Shown here: in pieces, positions 5,203 through 5,266 of the stretch | Layout: each line of letters opens with the position of its first letter | How positions within the stretch are numbered: the stretch's first letter is position 1 | Assembly: GCA_002349055.1 (NCBI GenBank) | Contig: DECD01000042.1 | Span: 1-5,266 of the forward strand | Source: Bacteroidales bacterium UBA2939 | GTDB taxonomy: Bacteria > Bacteroidota > Bacteroidia > Bacteroidales > P3 | Reading direction: 5' to 3' | DNA: 5,266 nucleotides | Translations under genes and position numbers: made by a program | Notes under the pieces: generated by a model | Told to the model about the DNA's origin: nothing | Databases searched by the model: none | What the model saw: only the letters and a program-made list of their open reading frames with translations

Positions 5203-5266
5203 CTATGGACAAGTTTGAATTACAACAGCTTCGCGACCTCCCCATCGAGCAAGTCGCCGAGCGGCT
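5199..5266 (+). CDS. Start of a putative CHC2-type DNA primase (runs off right edge)
   Basis: The frame opens with ATG at 5199 inside the ATGA shared with the ATPase stop and stays open to the edge (22 codons). An alternative ATG in frame lies at 5205. The visible residues MTMDKFELQQLRDLPIEQVAERL match the way Bacteroidales primases with a CHC2 zinc finger begin: a short helix, then LPI..VAERLG just before the zinc-binding cysteines. The zinc finger and Toprim domains would be outside the window, so the call rests on this short stretch and on the coupled ATPase. Confidence 0.5.
   Translation, partial: MTMDKFELQQLRDLPIEQVAER

Overview
The window looks like chromosomal accessory DNA from a member of the Bacteroidales (Prevotella/Segatella or Bacteroides type). 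Three lines of evidence point there. Promoters match the Bacteroidetes pattern (TTTG, about 19-22 bp, TAnnTTTG). Starts lack good Shine-Dalgarno sequences. The protein families, especially the replication ATPase, have a Bacteroidales flavour. This placement is inference; no rRNA or tRNA gene is present to confirm it.

Left part (1-1332), all read leftward: a candidate promoter at 1302-1332 drives a two-gene MNT/HEPN cassette, a 102-aa minimal nucleotidyltransferase and a 143-aa HEPN protein overlapping by ATGA. This is the layout of a toxin-antitoxin system. It is followed by a 271-bp AT-rich spacer with a long imperfect hairpin (317-426), and then by the first 90 codons of a gene running off the left edge. 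That gene resembles the N-terminus of Bacteroidales N-6 DNA methyltransferase/restriction proteins. Together this reads as a small defence patch.

Middle (1462-3029), rightward: a 494-aa protein of unknown function with a HIRAN-like N-terminal domain, preceded by a -7 box almost touching its start codon and followed by a hairpin-plus-T-run terminator.

Right part (2977-5266), rightward: a probable replication module. It starts with a promoter region carrying six copies of an 8-bp motif (TGCGAYTG, three in each orientation), then an unrecognised 138-aa protein. A 223-bp spacer follows in which TTTCAGTT repeats lie in opposite orientations on either side of a very AT-rich core, resembling a replication origin. 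Next come a 433-aa P-loop protein of the DUF3987-like primase/helicase class and, overlapping it by ATGA, the start of a gene that looks like a CHC2-type primase. The 138-aa gene, origin-like spacer, ATPase and primase plausibly act together to replicate an integrated or formerly mobile element. The link between this module and the defence genes on the left is positional only.
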